A DNA stretch of 64,000 nucleotides. It comes from Massospora cicadina. Taxonomy: Eukaryota; Entomophthoromycota; Entomophthoromycetes; Entomophthorales; Entomophthoraceae. Below the pieces are notes generated by a model. The model saw only the letters and a program-made list of their open reading frames with translations. It did not search any database and was not told the origin of the DNA. The DNA is taken from contig JAKSZP010000005.1 in NCBI GenBank assembly GCA_022478985.1, positions 124,001-188,000 on the forward strand, in the 5' to 3' direction. The position numbers and the translations under genes are program-made. The first letter of the stretch is position 1. Every line of letters starts with the position of its first letter. Shown piece by piece: positions 45,380-56,860 of this stretch.

Positions 45380-46760
45380 ATTAAATTGAAGTCATGCTAT
45401 TATCTTTTCAGCAAAATTTATCAGGATCTGACCCAACAAGATATCGCGGAAGGGCCTCATGGGACCAGGAGTCCTAAAGTCCTTTTGGCTCAGAGGGAAG
45501 GTGAGGACCTCCAGGACCCCCAGGACCAGTTACCCCTGTATCTGGAGACAATGATTCATGGCACGAAGATACATCTAAATTTATAGCTACTTTATAATGA
45601 GCTAAAAAAGGTGGCTACAGGATGCAAGGTTCAGCTCTATAGAGACCCCTTTACCCTTGACTTACTTCAAGTGTCCTGTCCTCAGAAAAAGATAAATTAA
45701 CTTTATTTACCAAAATTGTTGATGGACATCTAAGCCGATTAATTGACAAATGTAAAACCTTGATGATTAATTAAGCCAATGTGATGCTCAATTATGAGCC
45801 CTCAAATTAAAATTTGGACTTTGAAAGAGCATCTCAATCAAAAAGCTTCAGCATCCTCATTAAATCAGATTTTGAGAGAAATTAAGAAGAATTAGAGACT
45901 ATACAAAGAGAAAACATCATTATGGCTTCATTAAGTAAAACTAATATAATCATCTGCCCCTAGCATGGTCGATGGCATTAACACTTTATTAAACATGATG
46001 ACTTTTTTATAAACCTAGTCTAAGCATAAAATAAATGTCTCAGGACAGGAGAGTATTGCATCATTCCTGCACGCCTTTGAGAGTGAAATAGAAGAAGCAA
46101 CCAACATTAAAAGATTATACATATCCACTACTGTTTAAGTAGTGCTGCCTGAGAGATAATAACCCCTCACCTCTGGGAATGCCAACCTTGGAGTCAAGTT
46201 TGAACTTCTTACCTAAAGAATATGTAATAGATTAAACCCTTTTTTTAACCAGAATCAGGCTTTCATGCGCATCTTTGTTACCAAAGGGGAAAAGCACTGA
46301 CTTTGCTAATCATTTTTATGCCAACGCTCATCCTTTGGTGACTACTAAGAGAATCACTTTGGATGATGCCATCACAGCATTAATTTCAACCTTAGAATCA
46401 TGCAACAAAGTTCAAATCCACGTGATTGGCCTGAAATGTTCTTTCAATAGAATCTGGGATAATAAGGAGATCATATCAAAATCCCATTGTTGGTATTGGT
46501 TCACAAAAGTTCTACTACCTCTAACCAATCCAGAATACTTGAAGTAGAGCCAAAATATGAGCTCTGGTATACCTATTGTAATGATCCCATCATCAAGAAC
46601 AAAATTGTTGAAAATGGTGTTCAAATATGACAGGAAAAGAGGGGTCAACATAAAGGGTGAGGCTCTTTAAGTTGACAATACCACTAAGACTCAGCCTAAG
46701 CCTATTTTACCTACTGATATTGGACAAGTTATCAATTGGAATTAAAAGAGGTGATAAGTC
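45380..46760 (+). pseudogene. Gag of element F with collagen-like block
   Basis: The G-P-P-G-P-P-G-P triplets at 45505-45528 are preceded by a broken G-P-H-G-T-R segment (about 45451). Downstream the capsid part shows ESEIEEATNIKRL (46080-46120) and a FANHFYANAHPL...RITLDDAITALIS block (46298-46385). The frame shifts several times. A zinc knuckle was not found. Element D has the same architecture. Confidence 0.7.
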
Positions 46761-46859
46761 TCCAAATGATAATAAAGATCCTACTTTATCTTAATTTTTG
46801 TCGATGAGACACCTATGTTCCTCACTGCCTCCACAATATGGTAGCTTAGTGACTCTAGT

Positions 46860-47100
46860 AGCAGTAAAAGTTCAGAAGATTCCAGTCCTGCCTATTGTGG
46901 ATAGTGGCTCACTGAGAATGTCATATCTCCCAAACTTATGAAGCGGTTTAAGATGACTCCAGATGTACCTCACTATATATAGTTTTGAACGGCTGGTCCT
47001 CTCTGCACTCAAGCTATTGAAGCGTACCTATCCTTACCTATAAAATTTGGAAGATTATCAATAACAACCTCCACTGTTGCCTTAATTAATCAAGATAAAT
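46860..47100 (+). pseudogene. Aspartic protease of element F
   Basis: V-L-P-I-V-D-S-G-S is encoded at about 46885-46911, followed after a frameshift by ENVISPKLMKRF (46914-46950). This matches the retropepsin active site (D-S-G-A/S) and the following NfIs.kl segment. The Asp is intact. Downstream sequence to about 47680 is linker resembling element D (35.75 kb). Confidence 0.78.
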
Positions 47101-47689
47101 TTTGTTACTCATTACACAATTTTTAAAAAACAAGTAGCTACTATCCATTAAGCTGAAGGATTTCTTTCTCTCCTTGGACATTGAGTGCCACTGAGTCTTG
47201 GAACTACTCACTATGAAACTAATGTGAGTTTAGTCATATATACAAAAAAGAGGTTAAAATTGATTGGGAGAGTATCGTATACAAGGGTCTAGAGTCTGAC
47301 TGCCTCCTAAACCAGTAGATAGGTACAAAGTATGCCTCTCTATTCACTCAGTGCATTATAATTCCGCCCAAGCTTAAATTATTATAGAAACTATAATTCA
47401 TGTTACCATACTCCTGGGCTAATTTTAGAAATTCAGGGACATCCATACTTCTTGGTAAGAAAAGTAATGACTTTTCCGAGAGTTTAGATCCTGTATATGC
47501 TGTTTCTATTTCAGCCTTATTAGCAAACTTAACTGATACGCCGATAAGTGTTTGACCAAATACCACGATTGATTTCATTATCTTATTGACTGTTGACAAA
47601 GCTGAAGACATCTGAAGTTTTGGGGATTTAAGAGACATGGGTCTTGAGCAGCATCTTACCATTGGGTATACAAGTCCTTCCATTGAGCC

Positions 47690-48600
47690 TGGACTAAATA
47701 CTGATCAGCGTAAAGAATTAGACAAATTATTGAAAGAATGTTTTATATTTTTTCCAATTCTATATATAATTTTGGTAAAATGAATGGTGTACTACATCAA
47801 GAAGCAGCTGGAGACGCGCCCCCATTTCACGCCTGACTGTATTTAATAAGTAAGGTTGAAGAAGCATAGGTGATGGTTGAACTCAAACAACTATTGGATT
47901 ATGGGTTTTTTGGTTCTATCACTTAGTCCATGGGCTTCTACCCTTTTATTAGTTCAAAAAAGATGGTAGCCAATGATTTTTGATGGATTACTGACGCCTT
48001 AATGCTGTTACAAAGGAGTATAATTATCCCTTTCCTCATATTGATGTTTCCCTTCAGTTACTTTTTGGCGCCCAATACTTTTTTGCCATGGATCTACCAA
48101 TTGTAAATTGGCAAATATACCTGGCACCCAAAGACAAACCTAAATGTGCTCTAAACAACATGAAAGATTGTTTGAGCCCACCAAAAATTTTGCAGGGAGT
48201 GTGTGATGCCCCGTCTACCTTCCAACGAGCAATGGATGGGATTTTATGTGTTAACAAACTTTTCCTGCATTTTAGTCTACATTGACGTCATTATAGTATT
48301 CTCAAAGACATTGACATCTCATATGGGTCACCTCTGGGATGTAAACAATAAAATTCAGAAAGCCTTGCTAAATTTAAAACCATCAAAGTGTTCACATTTT
48401 GAAAACTAGATGGAGTTTCTTGGGCATCAGGTATCAGAAAAGGGGACTTAACCTCTTCCAAACTAGATTTATGCAATCCAGAAAATGCCTGATCTGCTAG
48501 CTTAAAAGATATATATGTATTCATAGGGATGGTCGGAGCTACTGCAATTTATCTCTAGATTTTCTGATTTATCAGAACCTTTAACTTCATGTTGCAAAAA
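47690..48600 (+). pseudogene. Reverse transcriptase of element F
   Basis: The plus-strand blocks are IEPGLNTDQRKELDKLLKE (47684-47740), a LSPWASTLLLVQK segment (47925-47965), C-D-A-P-S-T-F-Q-R-A-M-D-G-I (48205-48246) and the catalytic box V-Y-I-D-V-I-I-V-F-S at about 48275-48305. The second catalytic Asp is replaced by Val. NLKPSKC and MEFLGHQV follow at 48373-48435. Confidence 0.85.
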
Positions 48601-48990
48601 ATTACCTCTTTAATGGAAACATAAACAAGAACAGGATTTTAATTTGCTTAGAACAGCCTTGTGTACTCATCCAATTCTAATGCATCCTCAGTTTGACCAG
48701 CCTTTTATATTGTTTACTGACACAAGTGATGTCGCAGTTGGAGCAATCCTCGATCAACATGATGAGGATAAGTTAGATCATCCATTCACCTATAATAGTA
48801 AGACTCTAAGTAAGGTGGAGAGGAATTATAGCGTAACTGATTGGGAGTGCATCACTGTCCTGTTAGTTATTAATCAGTTCCATCACTAAACGTATGGAAA
48901 TCATTTTACTGTGGTCACAAATTATGGCTCATCATAATTGCTATAACAAATGAAGGACACCTGATGAGAGGTTAGCATGCTGGGCCCTTT
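48600..48990 (+). pseudogene. RNase H of element F
   Basis: The frame 48644-48889 reads LCTHPILMHPQFDQPFILFT, then D-T-S-D-V-A-V-G-A-I-L, then SKTLSKVERNYSVTDWECIT. It is an excellent match to the gypsy RNase H tether, first catalytic segment and E.NY...E.E block. It is 81 codons without a stop. Confidence 0.88.
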
Positions 48991-49089
48991 GCTTACAATA
49001 TTTATATTTTTCTATTAAACACCATGTCAGAACTATTCATAAAATGCAGATGTTCCATCCAGGATGCCCGTCTTGGCTGTTTACTCCTG

Positions 49090-50300
49090 AAGAGGATAGA
49101 ATTTAAATTTTGTTGGCCAAATGGAAAGATGGGCTCTCAAGACAAAAGATATACAGGATGAACTATGTAAGAATACTGAAAAAGCTCAGATTTGAGATGG
49201 ATTGCTTTATAAACTTATCAATTGTAAAGGAACCCCTTATATCCATCCCTCTTCCAGAACGGAAGAAATTGTGAAAGGACATAATGCAATTTTCCGTGGT
49301 GCCAGTAAGAAGACTACAAATGTCTGAAGACTTAATACTATTGGATAGGATGTTAGAAACCATACATGAAGTCCTCCAGGCATTCTTATTTTCTGGAACC
49401 AGGATCATCCTGGACCTCGATATCAACATCAAATTGTGTCCCCATCAGGACCTTTATCCGTGGTAGTATAGATGTAGTGAGGCCTTTACTTACAAGGCTC
49501 CATGGCCATAAGTATATACTGTTGGCCATAGAACATTTAACTAAATTAGTGAAAGACCTTTTTGCTTAGCCGCTACTGCAAAGAAGCTGCAATGCATTTA
49601 TTACAACACATTTTCACCCATCCTGGGTGCCCTCAAATATCATTGGATGATGATCTCAATTTTATGTCAATGTTAATACAGGAGATGACTTTACTGTTTA
49701 CTAATAGGGATCATTTTGTTGCTCCTTATAGCCCTTCATCCAACGGAGCAGTTGAGCGTGCTAATTGGGCTTTGGTTTCTATCCTGCGAAAGATGGCAAC
49801 TTCAGATTTTCATTGTTAAATCATTAACTCTTTTAGTAAATTGATGGCTTACAGAATAGGTTATTATCAAAATTATTAAGATGTCCCCCTTCCAAACTTA
49901 GTATGGAATAGAACCCAAATTCTTAGTAGTATATAACCGTTAAAAGACAACTCTGTATCATATACTGCTGAATTAGCCATGAGAGCTTTAACAAATGAGT
50001 TAATTTGGTTACAGGCTCTTGCTATAGAAGGAATAATATCCACAGATTATAGAGAAAACAAACAATTAAAATGCTAGATGAACTTAATTGCCCATATTTC
50101 AATTAGTAGATCTGGTTATGTTTTACCATTACCAAAAAAGATGTTAAACCAATAAGCTTGATATTACTTGGTCTGGTCCATATAAAGTTGTTCACAAAGT
50201 CAGCTCTGGATATAAAATTGCTGATTTGGCCCATGGATATGTAGTCAATTGAGTTCATAATCAATTTCTTAGACCCTATGTATCTCTTTGACAGGATCTT
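49090..50300 (+). pseudogene. Integrase of element F
   Basis: A frame at 49562-49819 contains FTHPGCPQISLDDDLNFMS, then HFVAPYSPSSNGAVERANWA. That gives the second catalytic Asp (S-D-x-G/D..F) and the S..SNG..ERAN block with the catalytic Glu. LAIEHLTKLVKDLFA (49522-49568) covers the start of the core, with the first Asp replaced. The C-terminal GPYK.V.K segment is at 50185-50240. Confidence 0.85.
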
Positions 50301-50337
50301 GAGGGGTCATTGTAAGACTATGGAATAATAAAGGAGA

Positions 50338-50798
50338 TGAAAGTAAAACTACTCCCAGATAAGATTCACTTGTAATAAATTAATTGATGAAGGAGTCATT
50401 TCCACGCCAAAAACCTAGTTGTTAAAACCTTCAGCTACTGACAAAGTTAAAGCTTCTGGTCTTAATGAATAACCGCCAATATCCTCTCTGAATCAACTCT
50501 ATTACTAATTAACAGTGTTGATGAAAGATCCTGTATAAAGAGTCCTAGAAGTCCACCTCCTTAAAGACAAAATTAATTTCTTTATATATTTAAAGATTTC
50601 TTTAGTATAAAAAACACTTTATATTGTCTTAAACTCTTTATTGTGTAACTTAACTAAGTGATTCTTTACTAATTGAGTATTGAAGAATACCCTGTCTCTT
50701 TAACTACAGCTTTGAGCCTTATTATTTTGATTTCTTCGCTGGTTGACTGTCTTCCCATTGCCTTGAGAGATATCAAACTAGATCAGTTGAAAATTCCA
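50338..50798 (+). repeat. 3' LTR of element F
   Basis: It starts TGAAAGTAAAACTACTCCC after the purine-rich ATAAAGGAGA and ends GTTGAAAATTCCA. It is collinear with 37696-38159 and 44678-44696. Confidence 0.85.
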
Positions 50799-53035
50799 TG
50801 TTCTGGGAGGGTTGCTTTATAATATTTTTACATGCATGAATATAATCAATTAATAATCTAAGAGAGAAGAGAGATTAGCAGTCTGATAGCTTATAATAGT
50901 TTCTATATTAAACATTATTAATGTGTTAAGGGTTTAGCAAGTCTTTACGATTTAGGTTCTAGATGCCTCCTACTGTGACTATTGTTGAGAATTCAGTTAA
51001 CAAGCTTGACTCACAAGCAGCGGAATAAAGTTTATGAGCTACTTGAGGAATATGCTGATTAGTACCCATCCTCCACATAGCCTTCAGCATGATAAAATTA
51101 GTTGTGCATAATGTAAAAGCAGGAGATGCCTCTTCCTTTTGAGCTCAGCCTTACAGAAGGAGTAAAGTGAAGAACCTCTAAGATAAATAACGTTTAAGAA
51201 ATTTTTGAAGTTGGGACAGCATGTACCATCTCAAAGGTCTTGGACATTGACCCTCTTATTTTTTCAAAAAATAGATTAAAATTGATATGTACTTCTAAAA
51301 GCCTGAATTATTGACAAAAAACAGGTACTTCTTGATCTGGATCAATAATTCATTACGCCCCTTCTTTACAGCCTAATTATCTTGGCAATGGATCTTACCA
51401 GTGGGTATTGGAAGACCAAGTTAGCATCAGAAGATTGGGCCATGTGTGCATTAATCAATAGTTAAGGATGATATAAAACAACAAAATGCCACAAGGGCTA
51501 TGCAATGCCCTGGTTACCTCCCAGAAATTAATGGATATATATTTGTTGACCTGAAACTATTTTTATACTGGTTTACTTCAACGAAAAAATAAAGTATTCT
51601 CAAAGCTTTCAAGGGAATTTAGTGCATCTATGTCAAGTATTAAACCAGCTGAGATAGGCATCCCTCAATTTCAATCCATCCAAATTCTCATTATTCCAAC
51701 TAAAATGCAATTTTGGTTATAAAGTCACCAAGCAATCTTTTGACCTTTCCAGAAAAAGTTGCCGCAATTGATAAGATGACCCACTCCAAAAAGTCTTAAG
51801 ACATCTAAGTGTTTCTTAGGATGGTAATGAACAGACAGTCTATTCCGTTTTTTGCTTATCTCACTGATCATCTAGTCTTTCTTCTTAGGTAGATTGTTCC
51901 CTTTTAGTGGAATTTCAATTAGTTTAAAGCAGCCTTTTAGATCTTTCTTAGTTACCATCCTGGAATCATACATACAAAGTCTGACAAGCCTTTCTTACTC
52001 TTTGCCAAAATGTGATGCGGATGTGGAGGCTTTACTAGCACACTTGAGAGACTAACAAATGCATTATCTAGTGGCTTAATTCAAAAAACCTATCCAAGGC
52101 CAAACGGAGCTACAACAATACTAAACAAGAATGCCTGGCCGTGCTTTTTTCAGTTGAATCTTTTTGACCCTATTTATATTGAAGCTCACTTCATCATTAT
52201 TCCCTATTAACCTTTATGAATGGATTCAATAATTAAGGATTATAAAAACAGGTCACTAGATGGGTACATTAATTAAAAAGCTTTGACTTCAATATAGTTC
52301 TTTGCGTCAGTATTACTCACTATAATGTGGGTGATAGTAATGGATGCCAACATGAAATGTTCTGGTTCTGAAAAAAACTACATGTGCAATCTGATTTGTT
52401 GTCCTGCCAGATGGGAGCCTGTGATACTGTAGACTAAAGATGAAATAAAAACTTTAAAAATTGATGCCTATATTAATGATGTGATGCTCTACAAGCTAGT
52501 TAAAGGTAAGTTTTTTTCCTTAAGTGTGGTCATATTCTTGAACTAAAATTATCTTAAGGCCAGTCCAGAATAAAGCATGTGGACGTCAAGAAAACATATG
52601 GTTGAGAAAGCGAAGTTATTGGTACCAGAAAATAGAGTTTATTCATGAAATAGTGAAATATGAGTAACCTGAAGGACACAGGATCGCTTAGTCCCCAATA
52701 TCAGCAACAATTTGCGGTTTTTTATCACCAATTTAGTGTGGTTAGTGCCATTGTGTTAAGGCACTGTATAGATGCCTACATGGCCAAGATATATCATTCT
52801 CTCCATCAATTACTAAACCAAGTAGGTTGAAGCTGTCTCTATCCCTGTGTTAGGACCTGAGCGAGCCAAGTGAAAACTAAGTTGTAGACGCGGGTGTTTG
52901 AGCACCTCTACAAGGAGCTCCATATTATAGAGCGACACTCGCCTTTATGAGTTAACTCATGAGTGTTAGAAAAAAAATTTCTAGGATAAAAATGGGTAGA
53001 GAGCGTGTGAAGTGTTCTCAGAAAATTTTATGTTG
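50799..53035 (+). pseudogene. Element D, part 3: RT, RNase H and integrase start
   Basis: The translation shows SKVYELLEEYAD (51028-51055, RT N-terminus), A-M-D-L-T-S-G-Y-W-K-T-K-L-A-S-E-D-W (51387-51440), FNPSKFSLFQ (51672-51702) and an RNase H trace ECLAVLFSVESF (52125-52165). Cysteine-containing sequence near 52390-52430 may be the integrase zinc module. It has no LTR of its own and begins right after the F LTR, so I take it as D resuming after F. It ends at the T-run of X-c. Confidence 0.6.
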
Positions 53036-54772
53036 CTTTTTATTTAACAGAGGCAATCTGACCAGGGGATGGACATTACTGAGCTCTGAGGAGCAAAAAA
53101 ATACACTAGAATTTAAATGAACAGAAAGAGATGAATAGATCACTCAAACTGAATCAAAAAATAAAAAAAAACTAAAAATTAACCAACCAGGTCAGATGCG
53201 GTAAACTGCTATGTGTCCATGGTGGGGGTGAGTCAGGATCAGGAGGCACATCTTCCTCCTCTGTGTTGGACAGTGTGCGGCAGAGCGCTGAGAGCACAGA
53301 CATGGGTGCATCCTTAAAATGGGGGTCAAGGTATCGAAGTGGCTTGAGAAGCTCAAATTTTGCTATGAGGAGGGTTGTAATATATTTGGAAAGGGCTTAT
53401 TCAGCTTCAAGGCAAAAGTTGGGTAGCGTGGTAAAGTTGGCAATGTTGTTGCTGGTAATGCAGGTCTTGGGGCCAAATTTTGTGACCATCACAACTTTTT
53501 GTACCGCCTTGTGGGCAACTTGTTGGAATTAGATGAATTACTTTCTATGAATTTGTTGCATGGGGGGAAGGATAGGTGTGGGTACCCCCTTGGCCAAGAC
53601 TGCAACTGATTTTGCTATGGCCTTTCAGAGGGTGTGATAATTAGGAGAGGCAACAGCCTCTTTGGTGAGTTATAGGTCATTTCAGAGTTCATCCACATCT
53701 GAGCATAGAGAATATAGGCGAGTTGGGAATTGAGCCACATATTCTGCGTTTATGTACATTTTGAGGCCTGGGGCCTTGACTGAATTGGGGATGAGATTTC
53801 TTAAATCATCGACCTCCTACAAATAATCCAAGAGATTTTGGTTGAAGACAATAGGTTGATCAGCATATGGGTGGGTTGGATTGGGTGGCTGGGTGTTTTT
53901 TTGGATTTACTGGGGTCCATGCTGGCTCTTGATTAATCGGAGTAGGAGTGGTGGTTTGGCATTCTGGTTCCTTATTGGTTGAATCCATGGCAGTTGCATC
54001 TACCATTTTGGGTGGAGGGGGGAGGATTGTTCCCATTCAAAAAAGGGTTTGATGTTGGCTATGGAAGCATTATGGTGGGAGTTGAGCATGTTGGCTCCAT
54101 CTTGGGCTATGGTGGGGCAGCGCCGCTTTGAGTCTTCCAGGTCAAAGAAAATGGTGCAGACCGTGAACCCCTTATCTACTCTGGACCAGAAAGGGTGGTT
54201 GGGGCAGAGGGGACAATGGTGCAAGGGGAATCGAAATGGCATTTTCATTTGATATTGGGCATATGGTTGTGAAGGCACGAGGGCCTGCTAGTCAGTTGGC
54301 TCCATTGGGAGCCACAAATAATAAAATGGGGTCAGCGCCATATACTGACATCCCAACTTTTATTTTATTGTATAAGGTTTCTGGTTGGGTGTGGGTGAGG
54401 AGGCTTGAAAATTGAACTACAAGAGTGGTTTCATCAGGCAATAGGTATGAGTGGTTTTGAAGGGTTTTTTTTGGAACTTTAGGGGAAAATTGGCTTCAAT
54501 TACAGCATCAGCTTCACAAGTGAAGCTGATGTTGAAGTACCCCTTGTAGGGGCAGTAATCAATAAAGCCTGAAGGCTGCATAAGCACCTGGGCTAATCCA
54601 CTTATTTTCTTGTCATTGTGTGGGAAAAGTTGCCATATTTGACCCAGAGGCCAAATAACATCTTGCTTTGGAGAAGTACAATGGGAATATGAGGCACCAC
54701 GTTCATTTTTGGCATCTAGGCTCAATTCCGCCAAGTCAGTTTGCACAGGGTATAAGCCACTGAGCATCTAAA
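53036..54772 (-). mobile_element. X-c: LINE-tailed element carrying protein family X
   Basis: The low-coordinate end (TTTATTTAACAGAGGCA, then CTGACCAGGGGATGG, 53038-53075) matches the 3' end of LINE L (TTTTAACTGAGGCA, CTGACCAGGGGACAG, 40808-40845), with the same minus orientation and a T-run outside. The interior codes for protein X instead of RT. The length, about 1.7 kb, is close to X-b. No target duplication was resolved, because element J abuts the high-coordinate end. Confidence 0.68.
53180..54767 (-). pseudogene. Protein X, best-preserved copy
   Basis: Reading from 54767 downward, an N-terminal frame (54417-54767, 116 codons) contains VIWPLGQIWQLFPHN and KGYFNISFTCEADAVIEA. LPDETTLVVQF and YGADPILLFVAPNGAN follow in another frame, then a frame with HHCPLCPNHPFW (54000-54278). 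The C-terminal part, with AYVAQFPTRLYSL-like, VVMVTKFGPKTC, SKYITTLLIAKFELL and acidic TEEEDVPPDPDSPPPW segments, stops near 53180. The total is about 480 residues with few stops. I recognise no domain. An ORF1-like role is inferred from the LINE-type tail only. Confidence 0.6.
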
Positions 54773-55177
54773 AATGGACGATATGAGGATCGCCGACCTC
54801 TTAATAAAACTCAATAAACTATGTATGGAGCTATCACCCCTTATTTCGACCTTTATTTAACATAAATATCAGACTTATCTGCAATCACTTATCACCTGGA
54901 CCGGACCTCAATCTCAATCTTCTGTGTGACTCTTTATATCTCAGTTCCCCAAGCCAGATGCATCCTTGGCTTGGTAATCTTCTATTATTCTTCCCTTTTC
55001 TAAATACTCTCATTTGTATCAAATCTCAGCTTAAATCCTCTTGATTCGCCAAATTGTCGTCACTTTATTTAATTACAATTTGTATACCCTTTTTTGTAAA
55101 ACTTGAGACTCATCTCAATTCCCCTCCAATCTGACAGTATGGTTAGCATATTTTCCAGTCATATCAACTTCCCGACA
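54773..55177 (-). repeat. 3' LTR of element J
   Basis: It starts TGGACGATATGAGG and ends TTCCCGACA on the plus strand, giving TG...CA termini. The boundary at 55177 is fixed by the minus-strand purine run AAAGGTGGGGGGTAA (55178-55192). The other LTR is outside the window, so the left edge is inferred. Confidence 0.68.
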
Positions 55178-55229
55178 TTACCCCCCACCTTTGACTGGAT
55201 GATATGCTCTTATTGTTTATATGCTTGGA

Positions 55230-56480
55230 GGAACTTCACGTGAACTCAATTGATAATCCAACCCCCCGCGGGTTCCTAAATAGTGTAGACTTCCATGCCA
55301 GTTTTCTAGATAATCTTGAATGGGCTGGCCCAAATGTTGAAGAGCTTGTTTTTCCGCCTAAATCCATACTGGTCGTGGAATAGAACATGGTCCCCCACAT
55401 TGAACTGCGGGATTCCACTCCGTCACTTCTGATTGGCTGCCTGATCATAAATCTTTTTGGCCAAACTGGTGGAGTAGGCTTCCATTTGCAGCTTGATCAA
55501 TGTATCCATAAGTGTCCTTAAATATCTCTGATGATTCACACCACCAGTGTCCTCTGCATACGAATAGAGCAAGGCAGGCAGAGCCAGATGTTGACCATAC
55601 AGCAGTTGAGATGGGCTCTTACCAGTGGCTGAATGATAGCTGATCTTATAAGCGAACACAGCAGTAGGTAGAAGGGCACTCCATTCTGAGGGCCGATCTG
55701 TTACCAATATGTGGAGTATGTTCACTAGAGTTCTGTTGACTCTCTCCACCGTCCCATTTGATTATGGATGATAGGGGGTGGTCAAAACCCTACGTATCGC
55801 CATCAACTTGTTCAACTTCAGCAGAATGTGCAAAGTGAAATTGGTTCCGTTATCTGTTAAAATGAATTGTAGGCAGCCATGTTGCTGTATAACACACTCC
55901 ATAAGAAACTTGGCAGTGGTAACCACGCCCAAGTCATTAATGGCCTTGGCCTCCACCCCATAGAGTCAAATGACCAATGGCAACGATAGTATACTTGGAT
56001 CAATTGGCACTAGTTGGTAGGGGTCCCACTACATCAATGGAAATGTATTCCAGGCGAAATGGGGTTTAAGTAGCTGATATGTGGTTTTCTTGCGGAAAGG
56101 CTTTTCCACTTGACACTGATGGCAACAGCGGATCATTTCCAATACGTTGTAATGCACTATTTCCCAGAAGTTTTGGGGTCACAAAAACTCTAGCATTTCC
56201 ATAATCAATCATGTCCTACAGCCTGATGAGCATCCATAATAATTGAGGGTCTAGCCAAAGGTTTAGGAAAATTTAGCGTCAAGTCTCTGATCCACTTAAA
56301 TAGTTCTTCCCCTTGTACAAAGGTATCCTCCCCGAGTCCATCTAACACCTTAATCACCAGTGGCGGCTCATCCTGATATTTGTTCGCCATCATCTTTTTG
56401 TACATTATGTCAGCTAGATCCGCTGTGATGGCAACCATTGGCAACTGAGAAAGACAATCCATGTTTTGATGTTTTGCTCC
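55230..56480 (-). pseudogene. Integrase of element J
   Basis: Minus-strand frames, high to low: a zinc-module region with M-D-A-H-Q-A-V-G-H (about 56215-56245); core CLQFILTDNGTNFTLHI (55820-55880) with intact catalytic Asp; then TTPYHP (55763-55785) and ERVNRTLVNILH (55710-55748), which carries the catalytic Glu; and FAYKISYHSATGKSPSQLLY (55590-55660). The C-terminal DQYGFRRKNKLFN..ASPFKII module is at 55300-55380. No chromodomain follows. Confidence 0.9.
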
Positions 56481-56860
56481 CAGTCAATGTAAAAAATTGA
56501 AATCATATTCTTGAAGCTTCAGAGCCCAATGTGCGAGCTGTCCTTCCAGTTCACAAAGATTCTGTAGCCAGTGCAAGGAAGCGTGATCCATCACTATTTT
56601 GAATCTTACCACATGCAAATATACCCAAAACTGTTTGTAAGTGTAGATCACCGCTTAACGCACCCACTCGGTTATGGTGTAGTTTTGTTCATGACAGTTC
56701 AAGCTTTGACTACAGAATGCAACAGGATTTACCATGCCGTCATCATCCTTCTGGGATAATACTAACCCTATAGCAGCAAGGGATGCGTCTGTTTGTACTG
56801 TGAACTATTTGTCAAAGTTGGGATATTGCAGAATGGGTGCACTTGCAACACGGTTTGCAA
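56480..56860 (-). pseudogene. RNase H of element J
   Basis: The translation shows K-Q-T-H/D-x-S-L-A-A-I-G-L-V (about 56750-56800), then NPVAFCSQSLNCHEQNYTIT (56670-56735), then HASLHWLQNLCELEGQLAHW (56530-56590). These match the gypsy RNase H blocks, including hAsL.wl...L..R...W. One or two frame changes occur. Confidence 0.82.

Larger units (their letters stand above)
37696..50798 (+). mobile_element. Element F: Ty3/gypsy element, 5' LTR split by element E
   Basis: The 5' LTR is 37696-38159 plus 44678-44696, with element E inserted between; the 3' LTR is 50338-50798. The internal region 44697-50337 (about 5.6 kb) holds a primer-binding site, Gag with a collagen-like block, protease, RT, RNase H and integrase. 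It is nearly full-length but has stops in every gene. The ends show no clear target duplication (AATAA on the left, TGTTC on the right). Confidence 0.85.

Noticed and set aside
37691..50803. A 5-bp target duplication for element F
   Set aside because: The left flank AATAA and right flank TGTTC do not match, although the LTR ends are clear. The duplication has probably decayed or an end is off by a few bases.
53263..53532. 89-codon plus-strand ORF
   Set aside because: It is antisense to the C-terminal part of protein X (X-c), whose minus frame aligns with X-b.
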